A stretch of 64,000 bases of DNA from Sipunculus nudus. Taxonomy: Eukaryota; Annelida; Sipuncula; Golfingiida; Sipunculidae. Positions 49,593 to 60,652 of the stretch are shown in pieces. The notes below the pieces were generated by a model. That model was given only the letters and a program-made list of their open reading frames with translations. It did no database searches and had not been told where the DNA came from. Location: NCBI GenBank assembly GCA_026874595.1, contig CM049313.1:10289508-10353507 (forward strand). The letters are read 5' to 3'. Each line of letters opens with the position of its first letter. Position 1 is the first letter of the stretch. The translations under genes were made by a program, and so were the position numbers.

Positions 49593-51527
49593 CTAGGGAC
49601 CCATGGGTCTCGAAGCTCAGCTGCATATGTCTATAAGGATAAATGTTTATGAGGTTTTCCAAAATATTGGTCCTGTGATCAGTTTGAAGCCAACCTGTCT
49701 ACCCAAACTTGAGTTATCATCCATAAACTAATTTGTGAATGGATGGGCCCTGTGACCTTAACCTTTGACCTTGTGACCCAAATATCAAAAGGAAACTTTC
49801 CCTATTGGCAGGTGCACCACATGTTCATGATGGAAGGATTGAGATGAAAGGTTTGGCTTAAAATGCATCCACAATCTTTCTAAAGTGGTGGGTCCTGTGA
49901 CCTTGACCTTTGATCTCATGACCCCAGAATCAACAGTTCTTACTTTAGTGGTGGGCCATATATAAGTCAAGTTTAAAACCAATATTTCAAACTAAACTGG
50001 TGTTATCATCTGGCAACTAATATGTTGATAGATGGCCAAAATGACCTTGACCTTTGACCTTGTGACCCCAAAATCCATAAGTTACTTCCACTACTGGCAG
50101 GTGAGCAACATCTGGAAGATAGATGGTTTACGACAGGAGTTTGGATAAAAATACATCAACAATCTTTTTAAGGAAGTGGGTCCTGTGACCTTGACCTTTG
50201 ACCTTATGACCCCAAAATCAAAAGGGTTCTTACATTATTGGTGGGTCATATATAAGTCAAAATTGAAACCAATATGTCAATCAAAACTGGAGTTATCATC
50301 CAGAAACAAATATGTGGACAGATGGGCCCCTGTGACCATGACCTTTGACCTTGTGACCCCCAAATCAATCAAGTTCTTCCCCTATTGGCAGCTCAGCTAT
50401 ATGTGCAAGATGGAATGTTTGGGATGAAAATTTTGGCTTAAAATGCATCCACAATCTTTCTAAATAAGTGGGTACTGTGACCTTGACCTTTGACCTCATG
50501 ACCCCAAAATTGAACAGAATCTTTCCCTATTGGCAGATTAGCAACATCTTGAAGATGGAAGGTTTGCAATGAAAAGTTTGGCTTCAAATGCATATGCATT
50601 CTTTTTAAAGAAATTAGTCTTGTGACCTTGACCTTTGACCGTTGAACCCCAAAATCAACACGGTTCTTACTTTAGTGGCAAGTCATACATAAGTTACATT
50701 TGAAACCAATATGTCAAACTAAACTGGATTTATCATCTGGAAACTAATTTGTGAACAGATGGCCCCTGTGACCTTGACCTTTGACCATGTGACCCCAAAT
50801 TCATTTATTCTCTCCCCATACTGGCAAGTCAGCTAAATGCACAAAATGGAAAGTTTGGGATGAAAAGCTTGGCTTAAAATGCAGCCATAATCTTTTTAAA
50901 TAAGTGAGTCTTGTGACCTTGACCTTTGACCTTGTGACCCCAAAATCATATAGGTTTCTGCTTTAGTGGTAGGCCTTACGTAAGTCAAGTTTGAAATCCA
51001 TGTGTCAATACAACCTGAAGTTATCATCTGGAAACAAATTTGTGTGGATGGACGGATTGACAAACAGACAGACAAACAGACAGACAGACAAGGTTATTAC
51101 TATTTGGCATCCACTTGTGATCAATAAACACACCAGGATTTGGGACACTAGATGTAATTACAGCTGAGAAACTGACATGATTGTTGTCATTTTATAGTAA
51201 AAAAATAGAAAAATATTCATTAAAATGACAAAAAAATACAGGTGGCGCCACCACTTTTCGGGAACTGACCAAACTAGTCATGGTCAATATTCAAGGCAAG
51301 ATTCATGACAATCCATGCATTAACACTCTGAGGATATAGGTCACAGTGACCTAATTTCAGGTTTCCAAGGAGATTTTTTATTGACCTCCTTGGATGTTAA
51401 CTTAGAAGTTTCTAGGACCAGCAGTTACGATTTGTGCCCTGCTAACGGACAGCCGGACGACCGGACAGCCGACGGACAAAGCGCCATTCCTATACCTCAG
51501 TTGACTTACAGTCAGCTGAGCTAAAAA
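49593..51527 (+). mobile_element. Family C-type element carrying a DR1-site array
   Basis: Left end CTAGGGACCCATGGGTCTCG with GCTCAGCTG; right end TACCTCAGTTGACT-TACA-GTCAGCTGAGCT then AAAAA. From 49753 to 50935 it consists of units of about 290 bp made of two halves of about 145 bp. Each half carries TGACCTTGACCTTTGACCTT. A short 335-type unit follows (GGTGGCGCCACC at 51241-51252). It could be two joined fragments. Confidence 0.6.
49753..50940. promoter_or_regulatory. Array of nine nuclear-receptor-type AGGTCA repeats
   Basis: TGACCTTGACCTTTGACCTT-type blocks begin near 49753, 49898, 50042, 50186, 50333, 50478, 50623, 50769 and 50914. On the other strand each reads AGGTCA-A-AGGTCA-AGGTCA, that is, half-sites spaced as a DR1, the spacing used by RXR heterodimers, HNF4 and COUP-TF. 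Activity is inference. Confidence 0.5.
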
Positions 51528-52507
51528 TTAAAAGATTTTGATCTAATTTTGGGTATACAATTTAATTTTTATTAATTTAAGTTATATTACTGGAAAAAAA
51601 GTCCTTAGCTTTAACATGTTTTGTGTTAAGTGATCAAATATCTTTCCTGATTTTTTACAGAATGCATTATGTTTGGGCACATAACTTTTTTAAATTATAT
51701 AATACAGATCTAATTTCTGGCATGTACATAGGAACTATATACAGAAATATTTATGGTAGATATGAGGAAAAACAGATGAGTGGTTTTGATATTAGGCAGT
51801 CCTGAAGTGTGAAAATAGGGGTTTAATAAAAAATTGAGGTTTTTCCTCAATTTCTCAAAGGAACGAAGTTGCAAAGACCCAGTTTTCGGCTTGGTAGGAG
51901 ATCTTGGAGACATCTAACATTATGCTGAATTTTGGATTCCTAGGTCTTACGGTTTCAAAACGTGCCAGTTTAACGGACGGACAGACAGATCTAATTTGGG
52001 TAAACAATTGAATCTTGATTAAATAAAGTTATATGCCTGAAAAAAGTCTCCAGCTTCAGCAATTCTTATTATAAGTGAGCAAATATATTTCCAGATTTTT
52101 AAAAAATTGCATTATATTTGGGCCCAGAACTTCAAAATAATACCCAATACTGACCTAATTTTTGGTATGTGCACAGAAAATGTATGGAAGAATATAATTA
52201 CTAAATATGATCAATAACAAATCAGTGGTTTTGATATAAGGCAGCTTTGAAGTGTAACAATGGCTTTTATATGGAAAACGGAGGTTTTTCCTTTATATCT
52301 CGAAGGAACAAAGTCCTAATGACCCAATTTTTGGTATGGAAGGAGATTTTGGAAACATCTAATGGTATGCAGAATTTTGGATTCATAGGTTCAACGGTTT
52401 TAAAACGTGCCCTGTTAACGGACGGACGGCCGGACGGCCCGACGGATGGACGAAGGACAAAGGACCACGACTATAGCTCAGATGACTTATAGTCAGCTGA
52501 GCTAAAA
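51528..52507 (+). mobile_element. 3' part of another family C element
   Basis: Matches the right parts of the copies at 9170-11075 and 43850-45227, and ends with CGACTATAGCTCAGATGACT, TATA, GTCAGCTGAGCT and AAAA. The left part is missing. Confidence 0.7.
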
Positions 52508-52764
52508 ATCACAGAAACTGCACAGGCAAAAGGATTTCTAAGCTTGCTACCAGGCAGACATAATGGATTTCTGTCAAGTCTGACATTTGATATCACACAT
52601 CCTTTTTAATAAGAGACCAAACTTGAGGCAATTTCTCCAAAGAATGTTACAGTTATGAATGTCCAAAATAATTCAAAGGCATGATCAGGCTAGAGCGCTC
52701 TCATATCAGATTTATGGACATGCAAATGTAAAAAGTGTACGTCAAATATTTTTTTAATTATCAC

Positions 52765-52807
52765 CTTGCTTTTCAATGAGGTCAGCAGGGTAGGTTAACT
52801 GCAAAAT
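52765..52807 (-). CDS. Possible isolated 43-nt exon
   Basis: On the minus strand a strong acceptor (CATTTCTTTTCTTTCAG) precedes an open 43-base stretch that reads ILQLTYPADLIEKQ. A donor, AAG|GTGATA, follows. It ends in phase 1, the phase needed to join the UBAP1 exon at 39692. It could be an alternative or duplicated UBAP1 exon, a 5' UTR exon, part of another gene, or chance. Confidence 0.25.
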
Positions 52808-53361
52808 CTGAAAGAAAAGAAATGCAGAAAGCATCAATAAGAGTCTTGAAATCAAATAAAGCCATCCTAAATCCAGGTACAGACCCACATATTATCAGAA
52901 CAAACACTTGCTGGTATTGGTATATCTGATGATTCGAATAATAGTATTCAGATATCTAGAAAACTAAGTTTATTGCTATGATTCCATGAAATAAACTGCC
53001 AAATGTTCCCATCATCTCATAAATCAGTAGCTAAACCTTAACACTTTACTCTCATAGTCTTAATGCCTGGCCAAAGTATTCTGGCAACAGTATTTTTGTT
53101 ATGCAATAATGATGTCCTTATCACTCCATGGGCTGATACAAAAGGGAGTCATATATCACAAGTGTCACTGACAACTATGGGCACACATTGAGATGTACCA
53201 GTTGGAATGCAATGGTTATATATACAAGAAAAATAGAGATGATCTACAAAGTAAGTTTTCATTGTGAACATCCCTGACCTATGACCTTGGCCTTTTGCCC
53301 ATATATTAATTGGATTCCTTTTAAAGTGATGTGTAACTACTAACCACTTAAAACTGGAGTA

Positions 53362-54753
53362 CCGTAAAATCTCCACTTAAAACCGCACTTCCGATTAAAA
53401 CCGCACCCAGACTTTGCCGAAACTCCAGGTGAGACATCGCGAGGGACTCAAATACTAAGAAACCCCCTTTAAAACCGCACCAACTTTCGCTACGGAATGA
53501 TTTGACAAAAGACACAATCAAGCTATTATCTAGAAATGAACACGCGTAGGTTGCGACTCGGCCATTCCTATCCACTTTTAAATTCTTTGGGCATTTTATT
53601 TAAACACATCATAACACTTTTTTGCAGGGTCACTCAAGCATGAAATTTGGGAAAACGTAAGGGCTGGTGAACCTCTGCTTGTTTATACAGATTTTATATT
53701 CCGTGCAGTATTCTTGTTTGCTACTGATTTGTCATTATATTTTGGAAAAAATATTCTGCTGATCCATTTCAAGTCACTGTATATTTTAATTCTAAAAATT
53801 TTTGATGAAAATTCCATTTTCTGGAATTACTCAGAAGATTCAAATCATTTTCATACAGGTTACTTCAGTATTATCATCGTCACATCGTACGTTGACATCG
53901 CTCCATGTCACAATTTGCTGGCGCGTTTGAAAACATCGCTGGTCAACTTAACTAAATATCGAAGTAATTGAAGTTACCTTGTCGAGATACGCACGTATAG
54001 GAAACATGACGCTTGATAACGAGTGATTTTAAGGTAAAATTAAAGTGGCCAGTCGGGGTAAGCAAGTTTTTTTTCCTGAAGAAAGTTTCTGTGTGGAGAG
54101 CCATTTTGTCAAGGCAGTGTTCACGCAAGGCACGCTGGGACGAAATAGGTGGCTGTTCTGTTTACCACCCACCGCGTACAGCTGGTCAAAATATTCTTAG
54201 CTGAATACCGGGGTTTTTCAGCACATGGTGGCACTCAAACTTGATTTTAAAACGATCGTCTGCCATTGTGTGACTCCTTACCATGTCAGCTTTTTATTCA
54301 TTTTACGTTTTAAACAAATAATCATTGCTAAATAATGCCGCAAATGAGTTTAAAGTAGGCTTTTATTTCAATTTTGCTTGAGCATGCCCAACAAAGTGGG
54401 CCACTGTGTGTTACAGCAGGGTTGTTGTATACGTATTATTTGGTGACAATTACCAAAATTTCATAAAAAGTTATATATCACACGAAAACTATTCAGCTAT
54501 TTAATTTATAAATAACAAATAATCGTAAATAATACATTTACACACGGCTCCCAAGCATGCGAGACTGCTGCTAAGAACGGCCTTCGAAAGTTGCAATATT
54601 ATCGCCCACTCGCTGGCCCCAAAACGATGTCTGTCAGGAAGATATTCAGGAAACCCTTCTAGTATAAACCGCACAGTGCTTTCAGGAAATCAACCTGATT
54701 TCAGGATTTTGAATTTCTTGATTAAACCGCGGTTTTAAGTGGAGATTTTACGG
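53362..54753. mobile_element. TA-flanked DNA element with perfect 27-bp inverted ends
   Basis: TA lies at 53360-53361 and 54754-54755. Counting the TA, the ends match perfectly over 27 bases: TACCGTAAAATCTCC then ACTTAAAACCGC on the left, its complement on the right. Subterminal TTAAAACCGCAC and TATAAACCGCAC words repeat. 1,392 bp with no transposase frame; the TA target and ends fit the Tc1/mariner-pogo group. Confidence 0.88.
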
Positions 54754-55029
54754 TAATCACTTGGCAACCAAAGTGGGAATAACTTTGACCTTTGAACTTT
54801 TCCTGAGAATTCCCGTATTTAATTTTGCTCATAAGTGGAGTTTATTATATTAGAGGAGGAGGGGTCCGGGGAACCTGGGTTTCCCCGTCTGAACGGGAGT
54901 GTGGGGGTGGAGCCCCAACCTAAAGCTTAATTTTCCTGTTCAATTAGTAAATGGTTTCCCATTTTCACGATAGATGGCGCTTCAATCGCAGATATAAATG
55001 AACAAAACACGCTCCTCATGGTATCTCGT

Positions 55030-55110
55030 CTTCACAGCTCACTTATTAACGTGTAAGGCTTCTAGTCTAGAGATTGTAGGTTTGATTCCCCAATCAGGCG
55101 ACTTCTGATG
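55030..55110 (+). repeat. tRNA-like SINE head
   Basis: AGCTCACTTATTAACG resembles an A box, and GGTTTGATTCCCC is close to the tRNA B box GGTTCGANTCC, about 40 bases downstream. The rest does not fold as a complete tRNA. Confidence 0.4.
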
Positions 55111-56596
55111 TTTAGTAGTTGTTAATGTAAGAGAGTTGAGTGTAGGGACATCTACAGGGAAAAGTAGGAGTTAAAATCGGGAATGAGAGGAGAGTTTTAT
55201 TTATTATATAAAATCAATGGAAGCGAAGCCCACGTTCTATAGTGGCTCCCTGTATGGCTATCAGACTCAATATATGGCAGGGCCTAATAATATTAAGTCC
55301 AATTAAATCGGGTTACCTTCTGTATACACACATACCTTATGTCCTTACAAGACAGTGTGCAAGTGAATCTTAAGTTGCTTCATCATACTTTATTGTTAAA
55401 TATTCCCTTATAAGTAAAAACACATGAAACTAGCTCAGTAGTGCAGTCGATGAAATGTTCGGGATTACATTTTTTTTCCTTTGAGTTTGACAAATTGACA
55501 ATGTCGCTTGAGCTATGTATAGGAATTTGGTCAATTAGCCCAGGGCACTTAAATAGTTAAAAAGCTATTTGTAGATATAAAACCTGTCCACATTTTGGAA
55601 CATTACGTTGTAACTTGTATTTTATCTGTGACAGACTGAGCTTGGGGTGTTCCCAGTTTATATGACACAATGCAATAACACAGCTGCTGTTACAAGTGAT
55701 ATTCTAATACATACCTCTAAATGCAGTACAAAACATCTATCGCTAGCTCTGCTCAATGCTCGTCAAAACTTTCAATTAATTTTGTTGTCATGTCAAATTT
55801 GAAGAGGTACAAAGTCGCCGTGATTCATAATGTCACCTGGTCCTCAGTCAGCCATGTTTACATATAAAGTCGTGACGTCAGATCAGGGAAATCCCCGATC
55901 GCCCATAACATATGTGACTTTTAAATAGAGACTAATGTACATGCACAGTAATTAATGTGAATCGAAATCCAGCAATAAAAAAAATTCAAGAACACAATAC
56001 GGAATACTTTGTTAAATATTGGTGAATCCTTATATACTTGTTTTTATTTTATGACTTTAATCATTCAGTAAATGCGATTTAAGGAGCAAATTAAAAACAA
56101 TTATTGTCATTTATATCAATATATAATGTGATATTTTAAGTTACAGTATTATTTGTTCGCAAACTGATACCATCTATGATTTATTTACAAATATATGAAG
56201 TGTACGTATGTGCTTACATATTTTAACATTCAAAGTATGATTAGCACAAATGATGATAACCTAGTTAATTGATCTAACAATATATATATATATATATATA
56301 TATATTCAAAAACAAATGTAAAAAAATATAGAAATGAAATAGACTTGATGGGAATTTGTAAATTTATAAAAATGAGAAAATATAACAGTAGCTCACATTC
56401 CTTTCCCAAATTAAAATGAATAAGAAAAATCATATATTAATTCATTTTATATGGGAAGCTATATATACATAAAAAACTGAAATAACTTGGTTAATTTTAG
56501 TTGGATTAATATAATTTAAAATGATTATTACCGCTGAAGTCAAGTCCAACCTGGCAATATTTGTTGTTGTTGTAAAATTCCAATTAAATATTTTGA

Positions 56597-56599
<3 letters not shown>

Positions 56600-56658
<59 letters not shown>
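56600..56658. repeat. TA microsatellite
   Basis: Uninterrupted TA dinucleotides for about 58 bases. A shorter run lies at 56279-56306. Confidence 0.95.
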
Positions 56659-56661
<3 letters not shown>

Positions 56662-58456
56662 ACTACCTAGCTAACATATTAGGCCTACACGTAAAACTGA
56701 TTACAATTTCAATCTATATATTCCATTTGTACTTCATCTGTGTCGCAAATTTGAGCATTGTGGGTATGCTAAGTTCGAATTATTATTATTTATTAGCCTA
56801 TTTTGGAAGTTACGTAATATTAAAACATGTAGAGAATAATTTAAGGATACATGTATATATATAAAAAAAAAACTTAATTTAATCTAAACAGGTTATACGT
56901 TCTCATATCTTCGGAGCTTAAATAAGACAAATATGGACATTTATCACATTTCCACAAGATAACAAATCTAAGGAGACATGAACGACCGGTATGGGCAACA
57001 AATTTATTGGACAGACCTTTAAACAAAGGGCAAGTCTGCAAATCAAATGAAATGGACTGGTTAAAATGTATTAGGCATGGCCTAAAACCCGGATGTCGGG
57101 TACCAAGCCAGACATTAAGTTTGAATGTGATATTATACTTCAGCAACAGAAAAATGTGTCGTACATGTGTGTTTTTGTATCAATTTACGTATGAATGTGT
57201 ATAAACATACTCATGTATATTAAAATCAATTTTATGTGAAGATAATTTCCGCTCTTTATTTACAGTAAGTTAAATTACGACCTGTATATATTCCTTGGCT
57301 TCATTAACTGTGAGACCAAATATATATTTGTAAATTTATTTAAATACATCTCCTAGAAGAAAAGGGTTTTCATAATTTGAATACATTAACTTAACATATT
57401 CTTACATATAAAAGGTACATTGTCAGTTTAAAATTAAATAATTTCCTAGGCCTGTCAGGGTTTTAGTAGTTATATGTTTGCTACTGAAGTGCGTAAAATA
57501 AAGCAAGATTCCATATACCGATAGACTAAACGAGAAGTCCAGTACACTCTGCTGAGGTGACAGGCACAGCATTTGTGTGACCCCGTCTATTGATAGCCCT
57601 TACAAACACGCGAATTATCGTGATTGTTTCAGCCCGCGGGATACATGAATTACATTTTTACTCCCATCGTCGCGTGAACACTTGAATACTTCAATGGGAG
57701 CCACTATGACTGAGCGAACCCAGAATGTTGTTACATTTTATTTAAACAACCAACTTTGAAGAGCGATGGATTGATCAGCTGCTACCACCTAGTCTGTGGG
57801 TTATATTGGTGAAACTGTCACTGAATGGCCACCGAACTCATTATTTAACGGATCGAGGGCCTAATAACATTAAGACTGATTAAATCGGGATATTAGTAGC
57901 CAACTGGAAGCGCGCAATAACCGATGACTGAATGAACCATATGTTGGTTTGGAGAACAATACTGTGAAACTCCACTTATAACTGCTGAAGAGATTATAAA
58001 AAAACTTAATTTAACGAGGCGGTGATGCATATTGCGCTAACCTTCCCAAACCACCGGACTTTACCAGTCGATAAAATGGTAGATTATAAAACCGTAAATT
58101 AGTGATACCCATTCTAAGCGTCGCGACCCAGCAAGAGCAAGTTAGATGGCAATGTCAACAGGAGGAATTAAGTCTTAATTAACCATTGCATCGACTGGAC
58201 CGGTCTAATAATTTCCCTTTTCTCAATATTTTATATTGTGCGAAATCGAGGAACAGTTAGTTGTTATGGTTCTGAAACGAACATTCTGTAATTTTTGTGT
58301 GGCTATATTAGGCCTACAAGAAATAAGTCAAAGTAGATTCCATCAGTTGAACCCGTCTGTGATACATCACTAAGTAATTAAATGAGAGTAGAAAACAATG
58401 CTTATTTTATTGATTTTAATTACATATCGTATATACCTTAGTAGTGCTATATATAT

Positions 58457-58741
58457 TAAGTACCAAAAAGTCATTGATAAGTACCAAAACCATTAATAAG
58501 TCCCATTTTTGGTCATTAATAAGTACCAAAAAGTCATTGATAAGTACCAAAACCATTAATAAGTACCATCCTTAGTACAGTCATTAATAAGTACCAAAAA
58601 GTCATTGATAAGTACCAAAACCATTAATAAGTACCATCCTTAGTAGAGTCATTAATAAGTACCAAAAAGTCTACGATAAGTACCAAAACCATTAATAAGT
58701 GCCATCCTGAGTAGAGTCATTAATAAGTGGCAAAAAGTGAT
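58457..58741. repeat. 68-bp tandem repeat at the edge of the virus-like cluster
   Basis: Units begin with CATTAATAAGTACCAAAAAG at 58514, 58582, 58650 and 58718, exactly 68 bases apart, with a partial unit before them. Each unit contains three sub-repeats built on AATAAGTACC. Base composition changes sharply to G-rich just after 58745. Confidence 0.9.
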
Positions 58742-58963
58742 TAATTAATTGGGAGGAATGCGGACTGGGTGGGAGGGGTGGGAGGGGGCCCCCCTGGCGG
58801 TTGACCGGGTGGTGTTTAACTTTAGTGGAGTTGGCGGGAGGGTTGGGTTCCTTTCAAACATACACGCACCTATACATATCCCACACGTCATAAAAGAAAG
58901 AAAAACAAAGGCATGGTATAATCCAAATACAAAACTTTAATTCAATACAAACATATGAAACGC
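58742..58963. other. G-rich stretch and 3' end of the virus-like gene cluster
   Basis: G/C-rich from 58745 to about 58855, then AT-rich. On the minus strand ATTAAA at 58941-58936 lies 23 bases past the last stop codon and could serve as the polyadenylation signal. Confidence 0.45.
58936..58941 (-). terminator. Possible polyadenylation signal (ATTAAA) of the virus-like cluster
   Basis: ATTAAA on the minus strand, 23 bases past the stop at 58964. Short motif in AT-rich sequence, so chance is possible. Confidence 0.35.
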
Positions 58964-59419
58964 TTAATGTTTATAGGTTTGCAGCTTAACTAAAAGTTCC
59001 TTGATAAGACTGATGTTTGTTTCAATCTTATTGAAATTAAGTTCAAGTTTGCTGATGATTTTCTTTTCTTCTTTCTTTCTGGCATCTTCATCATCATCAG
59101 GAACAACTTGCTGGCGTTTGATCCGTTTTGATGGTTGTTTCTTCTCGGGAACAGGACGTTTACGTTTTTTCTTTTTTTCTGGGGGTGTTGGTGGGGTGGA
59201 CCCCGTTTGCTCTGTGGTGGGTGGCGGCCCCAGGCTAGCGAGGAATTCGTTGATGTTGTTTGCCATTTCTACCACATCTGGTGCGGGTTCTTGTTCTGCG
59301 GCCCCCATTCCGTGATCGGGACGGGGTAACTCCCCTTCTTCCAGTTGTGTTTGTGGAAACGGGATGGTGGCAGGCACAGTTCCGGGCGGCAGCATTATTT
59401 CCATCAAATTTGTGGACAT
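58964..59419 (-). CDS. Virus-like small protein: proline-rich, basic stretch, C-terminal coiled coil
   Basis: I do not recognise this family. The open frame runs from an ATG at 59464 (166 codons), but I prefer the ATG at 59419 (151 residues) because the TATA box at 59476-59469 would start transcription downstream of the first ATG. It has a Pro/Glu-rich N-terminal half, then a basic cluster (EKKKKRKRPVPEKK, SKRIKRQQ) like a bipartite nuclear localisation signal. An acidic patch (DDDEDARKKEE) follows, and the last 35 residues have heptad-spaced Leu/Ile (ISKLELNFNKIETN) predicting a short coiled coil. It is the last gene of the cluster, with only 8 bases between the longer frame and the gene before it. 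A structural or DNA-linked virion protein is possible; no function is claimed. Confidence 0.65.
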   Translation of the reverse strand: MSTNLMEIMLPPGTVPATIPFPQTQLEEGELPRPDHGMGAAEQEPAPDVVEMANNINEFLASLGPPPTTEQTGSTPPTPPEKKKKRKRPVPEKKQPSKRIKRQQVVPDDDEDARKKEEKKIISKLELNFNKIETNISLIKELLVKLQTYKH

Positions 59420-59468
59420 CCAATTCTCCGGTCGGGGAAGAAGTGAAAAATACACAGTTCGCATTCTG

Positions 59469-59476
59469 CTTTTATA
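59469..59476 (-). promoter_or_regulatory. TATA box (TATAAAAG) of the coiled-coil gene
   Basis: On the minus strand the preceding gene ends GTA-TAA, and this TAA is part of TATAAAAG. The box lies about 57 bases before the preferred ATG at 59419. Confidence 0.6.
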
Positions 59477-60480
59477 CCACTTTTTTACCGGAAGTGATAG
59501 TTCCCTTGGTAACAGTAAGATCAGGGCCCAATGTACGTGCTGCCAGGTGTTTAATTATCTCCACAGTTTTATTTTCGTTGATGTGACCTTGGTAAGTGTA
59601 AACGTTAGCCAGACGTAAATGATTGCGAATCACGTGCCCGATCAGATATTTCTTGAACGGTGTTTTCTCGAGCGTAATATAGTCTGTGACCACCCCGCAA
59701 AAATTATCTTCACTTTTCCGAGAACACAAGTGATATTCCGTAGGGCAGAATTTTTTTACAGTCCAACTTGGAAAATGAAAGATATGGCGGTGAATGTGCT
59801 TTCCTTGTTGTTTATCTTGTTCGTTAGCGGCGTCTTTCACTTGGCCCATGTAGGCGTGCATCATGTAGACCCGGCATTTTTTAGCACAGCAATGTTTATC
59901 CAGGAGGCGGTACCGGCTTTCGTATTTTTTATTGCATCACTAAAGTCAATGTCATGGGTTTCACGTGACAACTTTCCGGTGTTTTACTGAAGCCGACTTC
60001 ACGATTTCGGGCGTGGATATTTGTCACTTGGAATTTATCTTCCCAGATTTTATGTTGGTATATACTGGGATAATTCAATGTATCAGCCGGTGTCACATGG
60101 ATGGGAGTACTACGGGTTTCAAAGATCCGTTTCTTTTTATCTGCAGGCACTTTGGGAACGTAATGAAAATTCCTTTCGTAAAACACGTCACAGTCACTGA
60201 ATTCTAGCACGGAAGTGCGGTAGGCCCAGATTAAATCTTCTAAAGACTCATCTCTGCGGCAGCGGAAATGATCATCATGAAATTCCGACACGTCACACAG
60301 TAGAGAGAACAGCTTGGAATTACACCCACCTCGTGGACAGTTGAACGAGTGTCCGTACCAAGCAGAAAAACTGTAATCGTTTTCAGGATACTTGGCTAAA
60401 TGTGTTTTACAATGCTTGCAAGGACGTTGACGAGATCCCCAGTGCCCAGGCAGACCAAGCTGGTGACGACTATATGCCAT
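59472..60480 (-). pseudogene. Virus-like zinc-ribbon-like protein, broken by two frameshifts
   Basis: Two open frames, 60480-59929 (183 codons) and 59864-59472 (130 codons from its first ATG), appear to be one gene. Between them, near 59980 and in the A6 run near 59925-59930, reading would have to shift frame twice in opposite senses. The intervening frame is open and gives sensible, cysteine-containing sequence. The first part has C21-X2-C24 and C48-X4-C53, a zinc-ribbon-like arrangement, plus C61 and C74. The second part is basic and His/Lys-rich. A TATA box lies 27 bases upstream of the ATG. I do not recognise the family. The shifts may be true decay, assembly errors in homopolymers or programmed shifting; decay seems likeliest for an integrated copy. 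Confidence 0.6.
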
Positions 60481-60506
60481 GGTTTCTGTGAGGATGCGGG
60501 ACCCGG

Positions 60507-60514
60507 TTTATATA
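60507..60514 (-). promoter_or_regulatory. TATA box (TATATAAA) of the zinc-ribbon-like gene
   Basis: In the context GGGTATATAAACCGGG on the minus strand, 27 bases from the box to the ATG at 60480. Confidence 0.65.
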
Positions 60515-60652
60515 CCCGATTGCCATGGGGGACCGGTACAAAGTAGACCGGAAGGGTTTAAAAAAATTTCATGGGGTTCCGGCAGTGTTATGCAAGGATC
60601 ATAGGCAACGGAAGTACGGGGAGGGGAACCGGAACTGTTTGAAAAAAAATCA

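Larger units (their letters stand above)
54756..58456. other. Non-coding host-like sequence with TA microsatellites and a SINE-like head
   Basis: AT-rich. TA microsatellites at about 56279-56306 and 56600-56658. A full CRE site, TGACGTCA, at 55873-55880. GGGCCTAATAAYATTAAG plus ATTAAATCGGG occurs twice (near 55280 and 57858). No gene recognised. Confidence 0.45.

Noticed and set aside
59001-59618. Plus-strand open frames within the virus-like cluster
   Set aside because: Antisense shadows of the proline- and lysine-rich coiled-coil gene, which has a TATA box and sensible composition.
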